The position numbers and the translations under genes are program-made. Source: an uncultured Prevotella sp. (GTDB lineage Bacteria > Bacteroidota > Bacteroidia > Bacteroidales > Bacteroidaceae). From it: 64,000 bases of DNA. Shown here piece by piece: positions 6,711 to 13,672 of this stretch (positions are counted from its first letter, which is position 1; the number at the start of each line of letters is the position of its first letter). The stretch lies in NCBI RefSeq assembly GCF_946404925.1, contig NZ_CAMJFM010000005.1, forward strand, positions 1 through 64,000. Reading direction: 5' to 3'. Under the pieces are notes generated by a model. The model searched no databases. It was not told the origin of the DNA and saw only the letters and a program-made list of their open reading frames with translations.

Positions 6711-9146
6711 ATGAATAAGAAGATTGTTTTCGTGCTTTTGGCACTGGGTGGGCAGCTCTCGGCTGGCGCCACCCCTCTCAAGAGCCTCGATACCGAGGCC
6801 CTTTCAGACTCTAGTAAAGTAGTAGACCTTGACGAAGTGGTAGTTGTTTCTCAGCCTAAGGAGCAGGTGCGCCTGCGCCTGCAGCCTGTGAGCAGTAACG
6901 TGTTTGGTAGCGAACAGCTGCAGCAGCTCAACGTGCGCGATCTGAGCCAGCTCTCGCAGTATGTACCATCGTTTGTGATGCCCAGTTATGGCTCGCGCCT
7001 CACATCATCTATGTATGTGCGCGGTATAGGTTCGCGTATCAACAACCCTGCCGTAGGAGTTTATTACGATAACATACCATTGATGTCGAAGTCGGCATTC
7101 AATAACCACTTCTATATGCTGGATCGTGTGGATGTGCTGCGTGGTCCTCAGGGAACGCTTTATGGACAGAACACTGAGGGTGGACTGGTTCGTATCTACT
7201 CAAAGAATCCAATGAACTATCAGGGCACTGATATCCGATTGGGTATTGGTACCGGTCTATATAGTAATGTGGAGGTGGCTCACTACCATCGCCCCAGCGA
7301 GAAGTTTGCGTTTAGCGTAGCTGGTTTCTACAGCGGACTGAAGGGCTTTATCAACAACCAGAACTTCGATAAGAAGAACGATCTGACCAATGAGGCTGGT
7401 GGTAAACTGCGTCTGATGTATGCCCCCACTAAGAAACTGACCTTTGATTGGTCTGCTGACTACCAGTATGTGAATCAGAATGGTTTCGGCTATGGCGAGA
7501 TGATTAAGGAGACAGGGAGACAAGGAGACATGGAGTTCAAGACAAAACCTGAAGATCCTGCTACCACCATTATGAACGGTTACAAGCGCAATATGCTGAA
7601 TACGGGTTTGAACATCAGCTATAACACCGATCAGTTCTTGTTTACCTCAACTACCAGCTATCAGTTCCTTGAGGATCTGATGCAGATGGACCAGGACTAT
7701 ATGGTTGGCGACTACCTGCGCCTGGAGCAGCGTCAGAAGATGAACGCTCTGACTCAGGAGTTTGTGCTGCGTAACCATGGTACATCACGTTGGCAGCATG
7801 CAACAGGTCTGTTTGGCTCTTACCAGTGGATGCGCACCGATGCTCCTGTACTCTTTGGTGAGGGCATCACAGCACCTATCGGCAACGCCATTGCAACTGC
7901 AATGAAGAACTCTATGATTAAGGGTATGCTTGGCCGCTTTATGGCTCAGGGCATGACTGCTGAGCAGGCTCAGGCTGCTGCAGCTGCTGCTGTAGAGAAG
8001 ATGGGTGTGACTATGACTGCCGAGATGGCTGTGCCTGGATTGTACCGCACACCACAGATGAGCTTAGGCCTCTATCACGAGTCGAACATCCTGCTGACCG
8101 ATCATCTGAAGGCTACTATCGGCTTGCGTCTGGCTCACGACTGGGCTAAGATTGACTACGATGCACTGGCCTATATGAACATGACTGGTGGAACTGCTTC
8201 GGCTACTGCTACATATCATCTTACATCGCATGTGGCTGACAACCGCTCGAAGAGCTTCACCCAGCTGCTGCCTAAGTTCGCACTTACATATACCTTTGAT
8301 GAGAACATCGGTAACATCTACGCTTTGGTATCAAAGGGTTATCGCGCTGGTGGTTACAACTTCCAGATGTTCAGCGACATTCTGCAGACCGACCTGAATG
8401 CACATCAGCAGGATGCTATGCGTGGCGACTATGATGTGGAGCACACTGCAGCCGACTATGACGCCATTGAGGAGACAACACAGTACAAGCCCGAGGAGAG
8501 CTGGAACTATGAGCTTGGTACACACCTGAACCTGTTTGGCGGTAGCACTCACCTAGACCTCTCGTTCTACTACATGCAGATTCGTAACCAGCAGTTGTCT
8601 GTCATGATGCCTGGTAGCAACTACGGTCGAATCATGGTGAATGCAGGTAAGAGTCACTCTTGCGGTGTTGAGGCTACTCTGCGCGGACGTGCTTTCGACA
8701 ATGCGTTTGACTGGGGCGTGACATATGCATTCACCAATGCCAAGTTTGATGAGTACCAGCATACGGTAGGTGGTTCACCAACTCCCAATGCAGATACCTT
8801 CGCAGGTGATTACGATGGGAACTACGTGCCATTTGTGCCTCAGCATACCTTCAGTGCAATGGCCGACTATCACTTCGGTAATTTCACTATCGGAGCCAAT
8901 GTGGCTGGACAGGGTAAGACCTGGTGGGACGAGGCTAACACATTCTCACAGAAACTCTATGCCACACTGGGCGCACATGCCGACTACGACTTCGGTCCTG
9001 TGATCGTTAGTTTGTGGGGTAGAAACATTACCGACACGAAATACAATACGTTTGCTATCGCAAGTAGTGCTGTAGCTGGTACACACTACTTCGCTCAGAA
9101 AGCAAATCCAATACAAGTAGGTTTGGATGTGAACATCCATCTGTAA
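6711..9146 (+). CDS. TonB-dependent outer-membrane receptor
   Basis: This protein of about 811 residues is a FecA/CirA-type TonB-dependent receptor that imports a ligand across the outer membrane using TonB energy. Starting at 6711 gives a good signal peptide (MNKKIVFVLLALGGQLSAGA). The TonB-box region (VVDLDEVVVVSQ) and plug follow, including RIGS/DRVDVLRGPQGTLYGQNTEGG. A 22-stranded barrel ends in a short terminal strand (QVGLDVNIHL). There is no SusD partner, N-terminal carboxypeptidase-regulatory domain or STN domain. An upstream in-frame ATG at 6687 is possible but gives a poorer signal peptide. It is monocistronic, with its own promoter and 3' hairpins. Ligand unknown; iron complexes or a cofactor are plausible. 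Confidence 0.9.
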   Translation: MNKKIVFVLLALGGQLSAGATPLKSLDTEALSDSSKVVDLDEVVVVSQPKEQVRLRLQPVSSNVFGSEQLQQLNVRDLSQLSQYVPSFVMPSYGSRLTSSMYVRGIGSRINNPAVGVYYDNIPLMSKSAFNNHFYMLDRVDVLRGPQGTLYGQNTEGGLVRIYSKNPMNYQGTDIRLGIGTGLYSNVEVAHYHRPSEKFAFSVAGFYSGLKGFINNQNFDKKNDLTNEAGGKLRLMYAPTKKLTFDWSADYQYVNQNGFGYGEMIKETGRQGDMEFKTKPEDPATTIMNGYKRNMLNTGLNISYNTDQFLFTSTTSYQFLEDLMQMDQDYMVGDYLRLEQRQKMNALTQEFVLRNHGTSRWQHATGLFGSYQWMRTDAPVLFGEGITAPIGNAIATAMKNSMIKGMLGRFMAQGMTAEQAQAAAAAAVEKMGVTMTAEMAVPGLYRTPQMSLGLYHESNILLTDHLKATIGLRLAHDWAKIDYDALAYMNMTGGTASATATYHLTSHVADNRSKSFTQLLPKFALTYTFDENIGNIYALVSKGYRAGGYNFQMFSDILQTDLNAHQQDAMRGDYDVEHTAADYDAIEETTQYKPEESWNYELGTHLNLFGGSTHLDLSFYYMQIRNQQLSVMMPGSNYGRIMVNAGKSHSCGVEATLRGRAFDNAFDWGVTYAFTNAKFDEYQHTVGGSPTPNADTFAGDYDGNYVPFVPQHTFSAMADYHFGNFTIGANVAGQGKTWWDEANTFSQKLYATLGAHADYDFGPVIVSLWGRNITDTKYNTFAIASSAVAGTHYFAQKANPIQVGLDVNIHL

Positions 9147-9322
9147 TCACCTCACCCCCTTACCCCCTCCCCTCAAGGGAAGGGGGAAAAGAGAAAGGAA
9201 TCCCCCAGAACCGAATGGTTCTGGGGGATTCATGTATTAGGGATACATCCACAATAGAGGTAAGGGGGCCATGTATTAGAAACAATAATCCCCCGCTGTT
9301 AAGCGAGGGATTATTGTTTCTA
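9147..9322. terminator. Compound hairpin region between the TonB gene and rpsO
   Basis: Three nested structures fill this spacer. CCCCCTTACC (9155-9164) pairs with GGTAAGGGGG (9259-9268). A perfect 14-bp stem spans 9199-9212 and 9217-9230 with loop GAAT. A perfect 15-bp stem spans 9278-9292 and 9307-9321. The sequence CATGTATTAG is repeated at 9231 and 9270. The last stem directly follows the rpsO stop, so the block likely ends both convergent transcripts. Confidence 0.75.
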
Positions 9323-9325
9323 AAA

Positions 9326-9595
9326 TTACTTACGGAGACCGAGTGCCTTGATGATTGCACGATAACGATTGATGTCGTTATTGTACAGGTACTTCAGCAA
9401 CTTACGACGCTTACCTACGAGCATAGTCAGCGAACGAGCTGTGTTGTGGTCCTTGTGATTCTTCTTCAGGTGCTCTGTGAGGTGAGAGATACGGTAGCTG
9501 AAGAGTGCAATCTGAGCCTCTGCAGAACCAGTATCAGTAGCGCTCTTACCATACTGACCGAAGATCTCCTCTTTCTTTGCCTTGTCTAAATACAT
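9326..9595 (-). CDS. rpsO: 30S ribosomal protein S15
   Basis: The 89-residue product is full-length uS15, which binds the central domain of 16S rRNA and bridges to the large subunit. The conserved TGSAEAQIA, RISHLTEHLKKNHKDH and RRKLLKYL segments are all present. The start at 9595 (MYLDKAKKEE) gives the family length; the longer frame to 9631 adds a non-conserved 12-residue leader. It is transcribed alone from a TACCTTTG promoter at 9708-9739, leaving a leader of about 110 nt that could carry the autoregulatory site known for S15 in other phyla. Confidence 0.98.
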   Translation of the reverse strand: MYLDKAKKEEIFGQYGKSATDTGSAEAQIALFSYRISHLTEHLKKNHKDHNTARSLTMLVGKRRKLLKYLYNNDINRYRAIIKALGLRK

Positions 9596-9707
9596 AATTA
9601 TAATGTGATTAAAAAATTGTTGCAATAACATTTTTCAAACGCGATTCCCGCCTAATCACAAGTGGGTTTACGTCGTCAAATGCTCCGGATTTTCCGAAAT
9701 GCGGCTG
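9596..9707 (-). promoter_or_regulatory. rpsO 5' leader, possible S15 autoregulatory RNA
   Basis: The promoter position implies a structured, GC-richer leader of about 110 nt. It contains short complementary segments such as CCGCATTTCGG and ATCCGGA. S15 represses its own mRNA through unrelated leader structures in several bacterial groups; a Bacteroidota version here is inference. Confidence 0.3.
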
Positions 9708-9739
9708 CAAAGGTAATACAATTTCCCAATTCCACCAAA
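9708..9739 (-). promoter_or_regulatory. Promoter of rpsO
   Basis: Minus-strand TACCTTTG (9715-9708) with TTTG (9739-9736), spacing 20 bp. Confidence 0.75.
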
Positions 9740-9746
9740 TAATTTT

Positions 9747-9822
9747 GGCACGAATTACGCGAATTACGCGAAAAAATGATGTATTTTAGATAAAAAATCG
9801 TGAAATTCGTGTAATCCGTGCC
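9747..9822. repeat. Intergenic inverted repeat with AATTACGCG tandem motif
   Basis: Arms of 17 bp at 9747-9763 and 9806-9822 (GGCACGAATTACGCGAA and its inverse) match at 15 of 17 positions. AATTACGCG is tandemly repeated. The element sits between the divergent rpsO and typA promoters. Confidence 0.7.
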
Positions 9823-9832
9823 TAATTTTTTG

Positions 9833-9840
9833 TACCTTTG
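9833..9840 (+). promoter_or_regulatory. -7 box of the typA promoter
   Basis: TACCTTTG followed by CACCCGC. It places transcription start near 9847, so the typA start codon must be the ATG at 9865. No convincing -33 box was found. Confidence 0.6.
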
Positions 9841-9864
9841 CACCCGCAAAACAATTTATTCAAT

Positions 9865-11667
9865 ATGCAGGATATCAGAAACATAGCAATTATTGCACAT
9901 GTTGACCACGGAAAAACAACCCTCGTGGACAAGATGATGCTAGCTGGTCACCTGTTCCGTGACGGACAGAATCTCAGCAATCAGGTATTGGATGCCAACG
10001 ACTTGGAGCGCGAGCGTGGTATCACCATCCTTTCGAAAAACGTCAGTATCAATTGGAAAGGCGTTAAAATCAATATTATCGACACTCCGGGACACTCTGA
10101 TTTCGGTGGCGAGGTAGAGCGTGTGCTCAATATGGCCGACGGCTGCTTGCTGTTGGTGGATGCCTTTGAAGGCCCTATGCCTCAGACTCGTTTTGTGCTG
10201 CAGAAAGCACTTGAAATAGGTTTGAAGCCCATCGTAGTAGTGAACAAGGTGGATAAGCCTAACTGTCGCCCTGAGGAGGTTTACGAGATGGTGTTCGACC
10301 TGATGTTCTCGCTCAATGCTACCGAGGATCAGCTGGACTTCCCCGTGGTATATGGCTCGGCCAAGAATGGCTGGATGGGTGAGGACTATAAGAAACCAAC
10401 AGATGATATCACTTATCTGCTCGATAAGATTATTGAGGTAATCCCTGCTCCTAAGCAGATGGAGGGAACTCCTCAGATGCTTATCACATCGCTCGACTAC
10501 TCAAGCTATCAGGGCCGTATCGCTGTGGGACGTGTACATCGCGGAACTCTGAAGGATGGCATGCAGGTAACCATTGCACATCGCGATGGTTCGATGGAGA
10601 AAACTAAGATTAAGGAGTTGCACACCTTTGAGGGTATGGGTCATGTACGTACCGACCAGGTGGAGTGTGGCGATATATGTGCTGTTATCGGACTGGAGAA
10701 GTTTGAGATTGGCGATACCATCTGTGATGTGGAGAATCCAGAGCCCATGACGCCTATTGCTATCGACGAACCAACGATGTCGATGCTATTTATGATTAAT
10801 GACTCGCCATTCTTTGGTAAGGAGGGTAAATTTGTAACTTCACGTCATATCAACGATCGCTTGGAGAAGGAACTCGAGAAGAACCTGGCTCTGCGTGTGG
10901 CTCCATTCGAAGACTCAACCGATAAGTGGATTGTATCCGGCCGCGGTGTGCTGCACCTCTCGGTGCTGGTAGAGACCATGCGTCGTGAGGGCTATGAGCT
11001 TCAGGTTGGTCAGCCTCAGGTCATCTATAAGGAGATTGACGGCCAGAAGCATGAGCCTGTGGAGGAACTGACCATCAACGTGCCCGAGGAGTTTGCCTCG
11101 AAGATGATTGATATGGTGACCCGTCGTAAGGGTGAGATGACCTCGATGGAGAGTCAGGGCGAGCGCGTGAATATTGAGTTCGATATCCCATCGCGTGGTA
11201 TTATCGGATTGCGTACCAATGTGCTCACAGCCAGTCAGGGTGAGGCTATCATGGCTCACCGCTTCAAGGAATATCAGCCATACAAGGGCGAGATTGAGCG
11301 TCGTTTGAATGGTTCGATGATATCAATGGATACAGGTAATGCCTTTGCTTATGCTATTGATAAGCTGCAGGATCGCGGTAAGTTCTTTATCGATCCAGGT
11401 GAGGATGTATATGCCGGTCAGGTAGTAGGTGAGCATGTTCACGACAACGATCTGGTGGTTAACGTGTGCAAGGCTAAGCAGCTGACCAACGTGCGTGCAT
11501 CAGGTACTGACGATAAGGCTCGTATCATTCCAAAGACCGTGATGAGTCTGGAGGAGTGTCTGGAGTATATCAAGCAGGATGAATTGGTGGAGGTAACGCC
11601 CAAGTCGATGCGTATGCGAAAGACCATACTCGATCACGATCAGAGAAAGAAAGCAAACAAGGTTTAA
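9865..11667 (+). CDS. typA: Translational GTPase TypA/BipA
   Basis: This 600-residue ribosome-associated GTPase of the EF-G family acts in 50S assembly and stress or cold adaptation. The G domain shows G1 AHVDHGKTT, the RGITI switch I and G3 [12 protein letters not shown] beta-barrel domain, two EF-G-like domains ([24 protein letters not shown]) and the BipA-specific C-terminal domain ending in a basic tail follow. The start at 9865 ([17 protein letters not shown]) fits both the family and the promoter; an in-frame ATG at 9838 overlaps the -7 box. Transcription ends at a hairpin overlapping the stop codon. Confidence 0.97.
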   Translation: MQDIRNIAIIAHVDHGKTTLVDKMMLAGHLFRDGQNLSNQVLDANDLERERGITILSKNVSINWKGVKINIIDTPGHSDFGGEVERVLNMADGCLLLVDAFEGPMPQTRFVLQKALEIGLKPIVVVNKVDKPNCRPEEVYEMVFDLMFSLNATEDQLDFPVVYGSAKNGWMGEDYKKPTDDITYLLDKIIEVIPAPKQMEGTPQMLITSLDYSSYQGRIAVGRVHRGTLKDGMQVTIAHRDGSMEKTKIKELHTFEGMGHVRTDQVECGDICAVIGLEKFEIGDTICDVENPEPMTPIAIDEPTMSMLFMINDSPFFGKEGKFVTSRHINDRLEKELEKNLALRVAPFEDSTDKWIVSGRGVLHLSVLVETMRREGYELQVGQPQVIYKEIDGQKHEPVEELTINVPEEFASKMIDMVTRRKGEMTSMESQGERVNIEFDIPSRGIIGLRTNVLTASQGEAIMAHRFKEYQPYKGEIERRLNGSMISMDTGNAFAYAIDKLQDRGKFFIDPGEDVYAGQVVGEHVHDNDLVVNVCKAKQLTNVRASGTDDKARIIPKTVMSLEECLEYIKQDELVEVTPKSMRMRKTILDHDQRKKANKV

Positions 11668-11688
11668 CGCCTTGTTTGTTTTTTTTTG
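11654..11688 (+). terminator. Rho-independent terminator of typA
   Basis: CAAACAAGG (11654-11662) pairs with CCTTGTTTG (11670-11678), followed by a long T-run. The stem's left arm lies in the last typA codons and the stop codon is in the loop. Confidence 0.85.
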
Positions 11689-11755
11689 TGCCATATTTGC
11701 AAAAAACTTGTGCCAATGTGCCAAATTTACAATTTCTTTGTGCCATTTTTACAAA
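11687..11755 (+). promoter_or_regulatory. Four TGTGCCA direct repeats upstream of the peptide promoter
   Basis: TGTGCCA occurs at 11687, 11709, 11717 and 11739, giving intervals of 22, 8 and 22 bp. Three copies extend to TGTGCCAWWTTTRCAAW (11687-11703, 11717-11733, 11739-11755). The array lies immediately 5' of the -33 box at 11770. Paired direct repeats at about two helical turns are typical of LytTR-type activators; the cognate regulator is not in the window. Confidence 0.65.
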
Positions 11756-11769
11756 ACTGTGAATAATGC

Positions 11770-11800
11770 TTTGTGGATTCGATTTTATTTCGTAGTTTTG
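11770..11800 (+). promoter_or_regulatory. Promoter of the double-glycine peptide genes
   Basis: TTTG (11770-11773), 19 bp, TAGTTTTG (11793-11800): a near-perfect Bacteroidota promoter about 50 bp upstream of the first peptide ATG. Confidence 0.8.
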
Positions 11801-11851
11801 CCATCAGAAAATCAATTTATCAACATTATTAACAATTTAAAATTTACGATT

Positions 11852-11956
11852 ATGGCAGACAAGAAAATTAAAAATCAGCAGGAAGAGTTGAAGGACGAGC
11901 AGCTTGATCAGGTTGCAGGTGGAAAATACAAAGAGCAGGAAAAAGATTTGGGTTGA
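11852..11956 (+). CDS. Double-glycine leader peptide 1 (34 residues)
   Basis: This tiny gene encodes a leader whose last 12 residues read LKDEQLDQVAGG, followed by a charged 10-residue tail (KYKEQEKDLG). The leader fits the class II bacteriocin/ComC pattern: hydrophobic residues at -12, -7 and -4, and Gly at -2 and -1. Such leaders are removed by C39-peptidase ABC exporters. The ATG at 11852 lies about 45 nt after the predicted transcription start. A second paralogous gene follows, sharing the start context GATTATGGCAGACAA. The mature tail is far shorter than known bacteroidetocins, so a pheromone, small RiPP or regulatory peptide is as likely as a bacteriocin. Exporter and maturation enzymes are not in the window. 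Confidence 0.75.
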   Translation: MADKKIKNQQEELKDEQLDQVAGGKYKEQEKDLG

Positions 11957-11993
11957 TAGTATCCAGATGATTTGACTTTAAACTGTAAAGATT

Positions 11994-12107
11994 ATGGCAG
12001 ACAATAAGAATCAAAAGCCCGAGGAACTTCAAGATGAGCAGCTCAATGAGGTGTCTGGTGGCAAACCTAGAAGGGACATCCTAAAGGACATCCTAATGAA
12101 TGATTAA
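11994..12107 (+). CDS. Double-glycine leader peptide 2 (37 residues)
   Basis: This is a paralogue of the preceding gene, 37 bp downstream. It encodes MADNKNQKPEE..., a leader ending LQDEQLNEVSGG and a 14-residue tail KPRRDILKDILMND. The leader is conserved (Leu -12, Leu -7, Val -4, Gly-Gly) while the tail is different, basic and amphipathic with two similar half-repeats (RDIL, KDIL). A conserved leader with a diverged core is the usual pattern for secreted peptide families. A strong terminator at 12142-12178 closes the bicistronic unit. Function unknown; the family-level call rests on the leader motif and tandem duplication. Confidence 0.75.
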   Translation: MADNKNQKPEELQDEQLNEVSGGKPRRDILKDILMND

Positions 12108-12141
12108 TCAGCGTTATATCCGTTATAACATATTATTGTAA

Positions 12142-12178
12142 AAAAAGTGGCAAAAAGTTTGGTGCTTTGCCACTTTTT
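12142..12178 (+). terminator. Strong terminator of the peptide operon
   Basis: AAAAAGTGGCAAA (12142-12154) pairs perfectly with TTTGCCACTTTTT (12166-12178) around an 11-nt loop, giving a 13-bp stem ending in T-run. Confidence 0.9.
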
Positions 12179-12189
12179 GTTTATATTTG
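12158..12189 (+). promoter_or_regulatory. Promoter of the sensor pair, overlapping the terminator
   Basis: TTTG (12158-12161) lies in the loop of the upstream terminator, and 20 bp further is TATATTTG (12182-12189). The ATG follows at 12212. Terminator and promoter therefore share DNA. Confidence 0.6.
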
Positions 12190-12211
12190 CCGCAGAAACC
12201 TAAAATAATTA

Positions 12212-13672
12212 ATGAAGCCGAAAGTATTACATCTATTGCCGAGTTCGCTATCAGCCAGATTAAGCTTGTGGGTGATACTGTTTGTAGCCATACTGTTTTT
12301 GGCTACATTCTCGCTGATGTTCTACTATGCGCGCCAGGCAGTGAGAGCTGAAGCCGAGGGTAAAGCTGAGGACTTGCTGCAGAAGATGGAGATAACGGTT
12401 CAGAACACCATACACGAGAAAGAGGTGGTGGCGAGACAGACTCACTGGAACGTTCAGCAGAACCTACATAACCCCGCAAAACTGGAAGAATACCTGCAGG
12501 AGATACTAAGAAATGCACCAGAGATAGTAGGTGTGGCTGCGGCATTTGAGCCCGACTACTATTCTGGCAAGCCTGGCGAATATATGATTTACTACTATCG
12601 CAAGGGGGCCAAGCTGATCAGAAGCGAGCAGTTTGCTAACGAATCGTATATGCACCAGCCCTGGTATGAGGAAACGAAGAACCGTAATGCCGAATACTGG
12701 AGCGACCCTGTGGAGAACTACAAAACTAATGGCGAACCAATCATATCATTCGGCCTGCCTCTGAACGATGGCAACAAGACTGTGGGCGTGTTTGCGATAG
12801 ACATATCGCTCTACTGGCTGTCGAATGTGATTGAGGGCAAGCGTCCATCGCAGAATATGTATGGAGGTGTGGCCACACGCAAGGGCACCTTTATCGTGCA
12901 TCCCGATACCGCTATGCTGAAACCGGGTTCGATGTTCAAACTGATGGAGCAGTTCCCAGGCGATAAGTACAGCTTTATAGCTTACAAAATGCTGGGCGGA
13001 GAAACAGGTTCGGCATCGCTTGATTTCTATGGAACAAGGAGCTTTATAGCCTACAAACCGCTCGAGGGAACACCTTGGGTGATAGACCTGGTGTGTCCTG
13101 AGGAGGAGGTGATGGGACCTTATAACCAGCTGATATCGCTAATGCTGCTGATAGTGATGCTGGCAATTATGGCGATATCGGCATTCTGTTACTTCTTTAT
13201 CCATCGCGAGCTGAGACCACTGCGATCGCTTGAGGCATCGGCCAAACAGATGACGCAAGGAAACTACTTTGCGCCCGTAACCACCAGTGGCAGGCAGGAT
13301 GAGGTGGGCAGTCTGACAAACAGCTTTGTGGCCATGAGGCGATCAATCAGAAAGCATATTAATGAGATAGATCGCACGCGCGAGAAACTGAACGAGCAGA
13401 ACAAGGCACTGAACGAGGCCCACGAGCATGTGAAGGAGGCTGAACGCGTGAAAACGGCATTCCTGCAGAATATGACCGACCAGATGAACGAACCGGTATT
13501 AGAGATATCGAACGTGGTGAACGAGGTGAGAGAACATCTGGACGATATGGACCACGACCGCATAGTGACGCTGGCCAACAAGATGGACGGCTATACTCAG
13601 ATCATTACCCAGCTGCTGACACGAATGCTTGAGGTGGCTACTAACCAAGAGAAAGAGGAGGGCAGCGAATGA
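12212..13672 (+). CDS. Cache-HAMP sensor protein with degenerate histidine-kinase acceptor domain (pseudokinase)
   Basis: This 486-residue inner-membrane protein has TM1 (about 18-40), a periplasmic double-Cache/PDC-type sensor (about 41-305; motifs WSDPVENY, GVFAIDISL, GTFIVHPD), TM2 (about 308-331), HAMP (about 332-385) and a coiled coil. A C-terminal segment aligns with the HisKA domain of the next gene, but the acceptor His is replaced by Asp423 (FLQNMTDQMNEP versus FLKDITHQIRTP) and no ATPase domain follows. It cannot autophosphorylate in the usual way. Its stop overlaps the start of the kinase gene by 4 bp (ATGA), suggesting stoichiometric expression and perhaps a heteromeric receptor. 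It lies just downstream of the peptide operon. Ligand unknown. Confidence 0.85.
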   Translation: MKPKVLHLLPSSLSARLSLWVILFVAILFLATFSLMFYYARQAVRAEAEGKAEDLLQKMEITVQNTIHEKEVVARQTHWNVQQNLHNPAKLEEYLQEILRNAPEIVGVAAAFEPDYYSGKPGEYMIYYYRKGAKLIRSEQFANESYMHQPWYEETKNRNAEYWSDPVENYKTNGEPIISFGLPLNDGNKTVGVFAIDISLYWLSNVIEGKRPSQNMYGGVATRKGTFIVHPDTAMLKPGSMFKLMEQFPGDKYSFIAYKMLGGETGSASLDFYGTRSFIAYKPLEGTPWVIDLVCPEEEVMGPYNQLISLMLLIVMLAIMAISAFCYFFIHRELRPLRSLEASAKQMTQGNYFAPVTTSGRQDEVGSLTNSFVAMRRSIRKHINEIDRTREKLNEQNKALNEAHEHVKEAERVKTAFLQNMTDQMNEPVLEISNVVNEVREHLDDMDHDRIVTLANKMDGYTQIITQLLTRMLEVATNQEKEEGSE

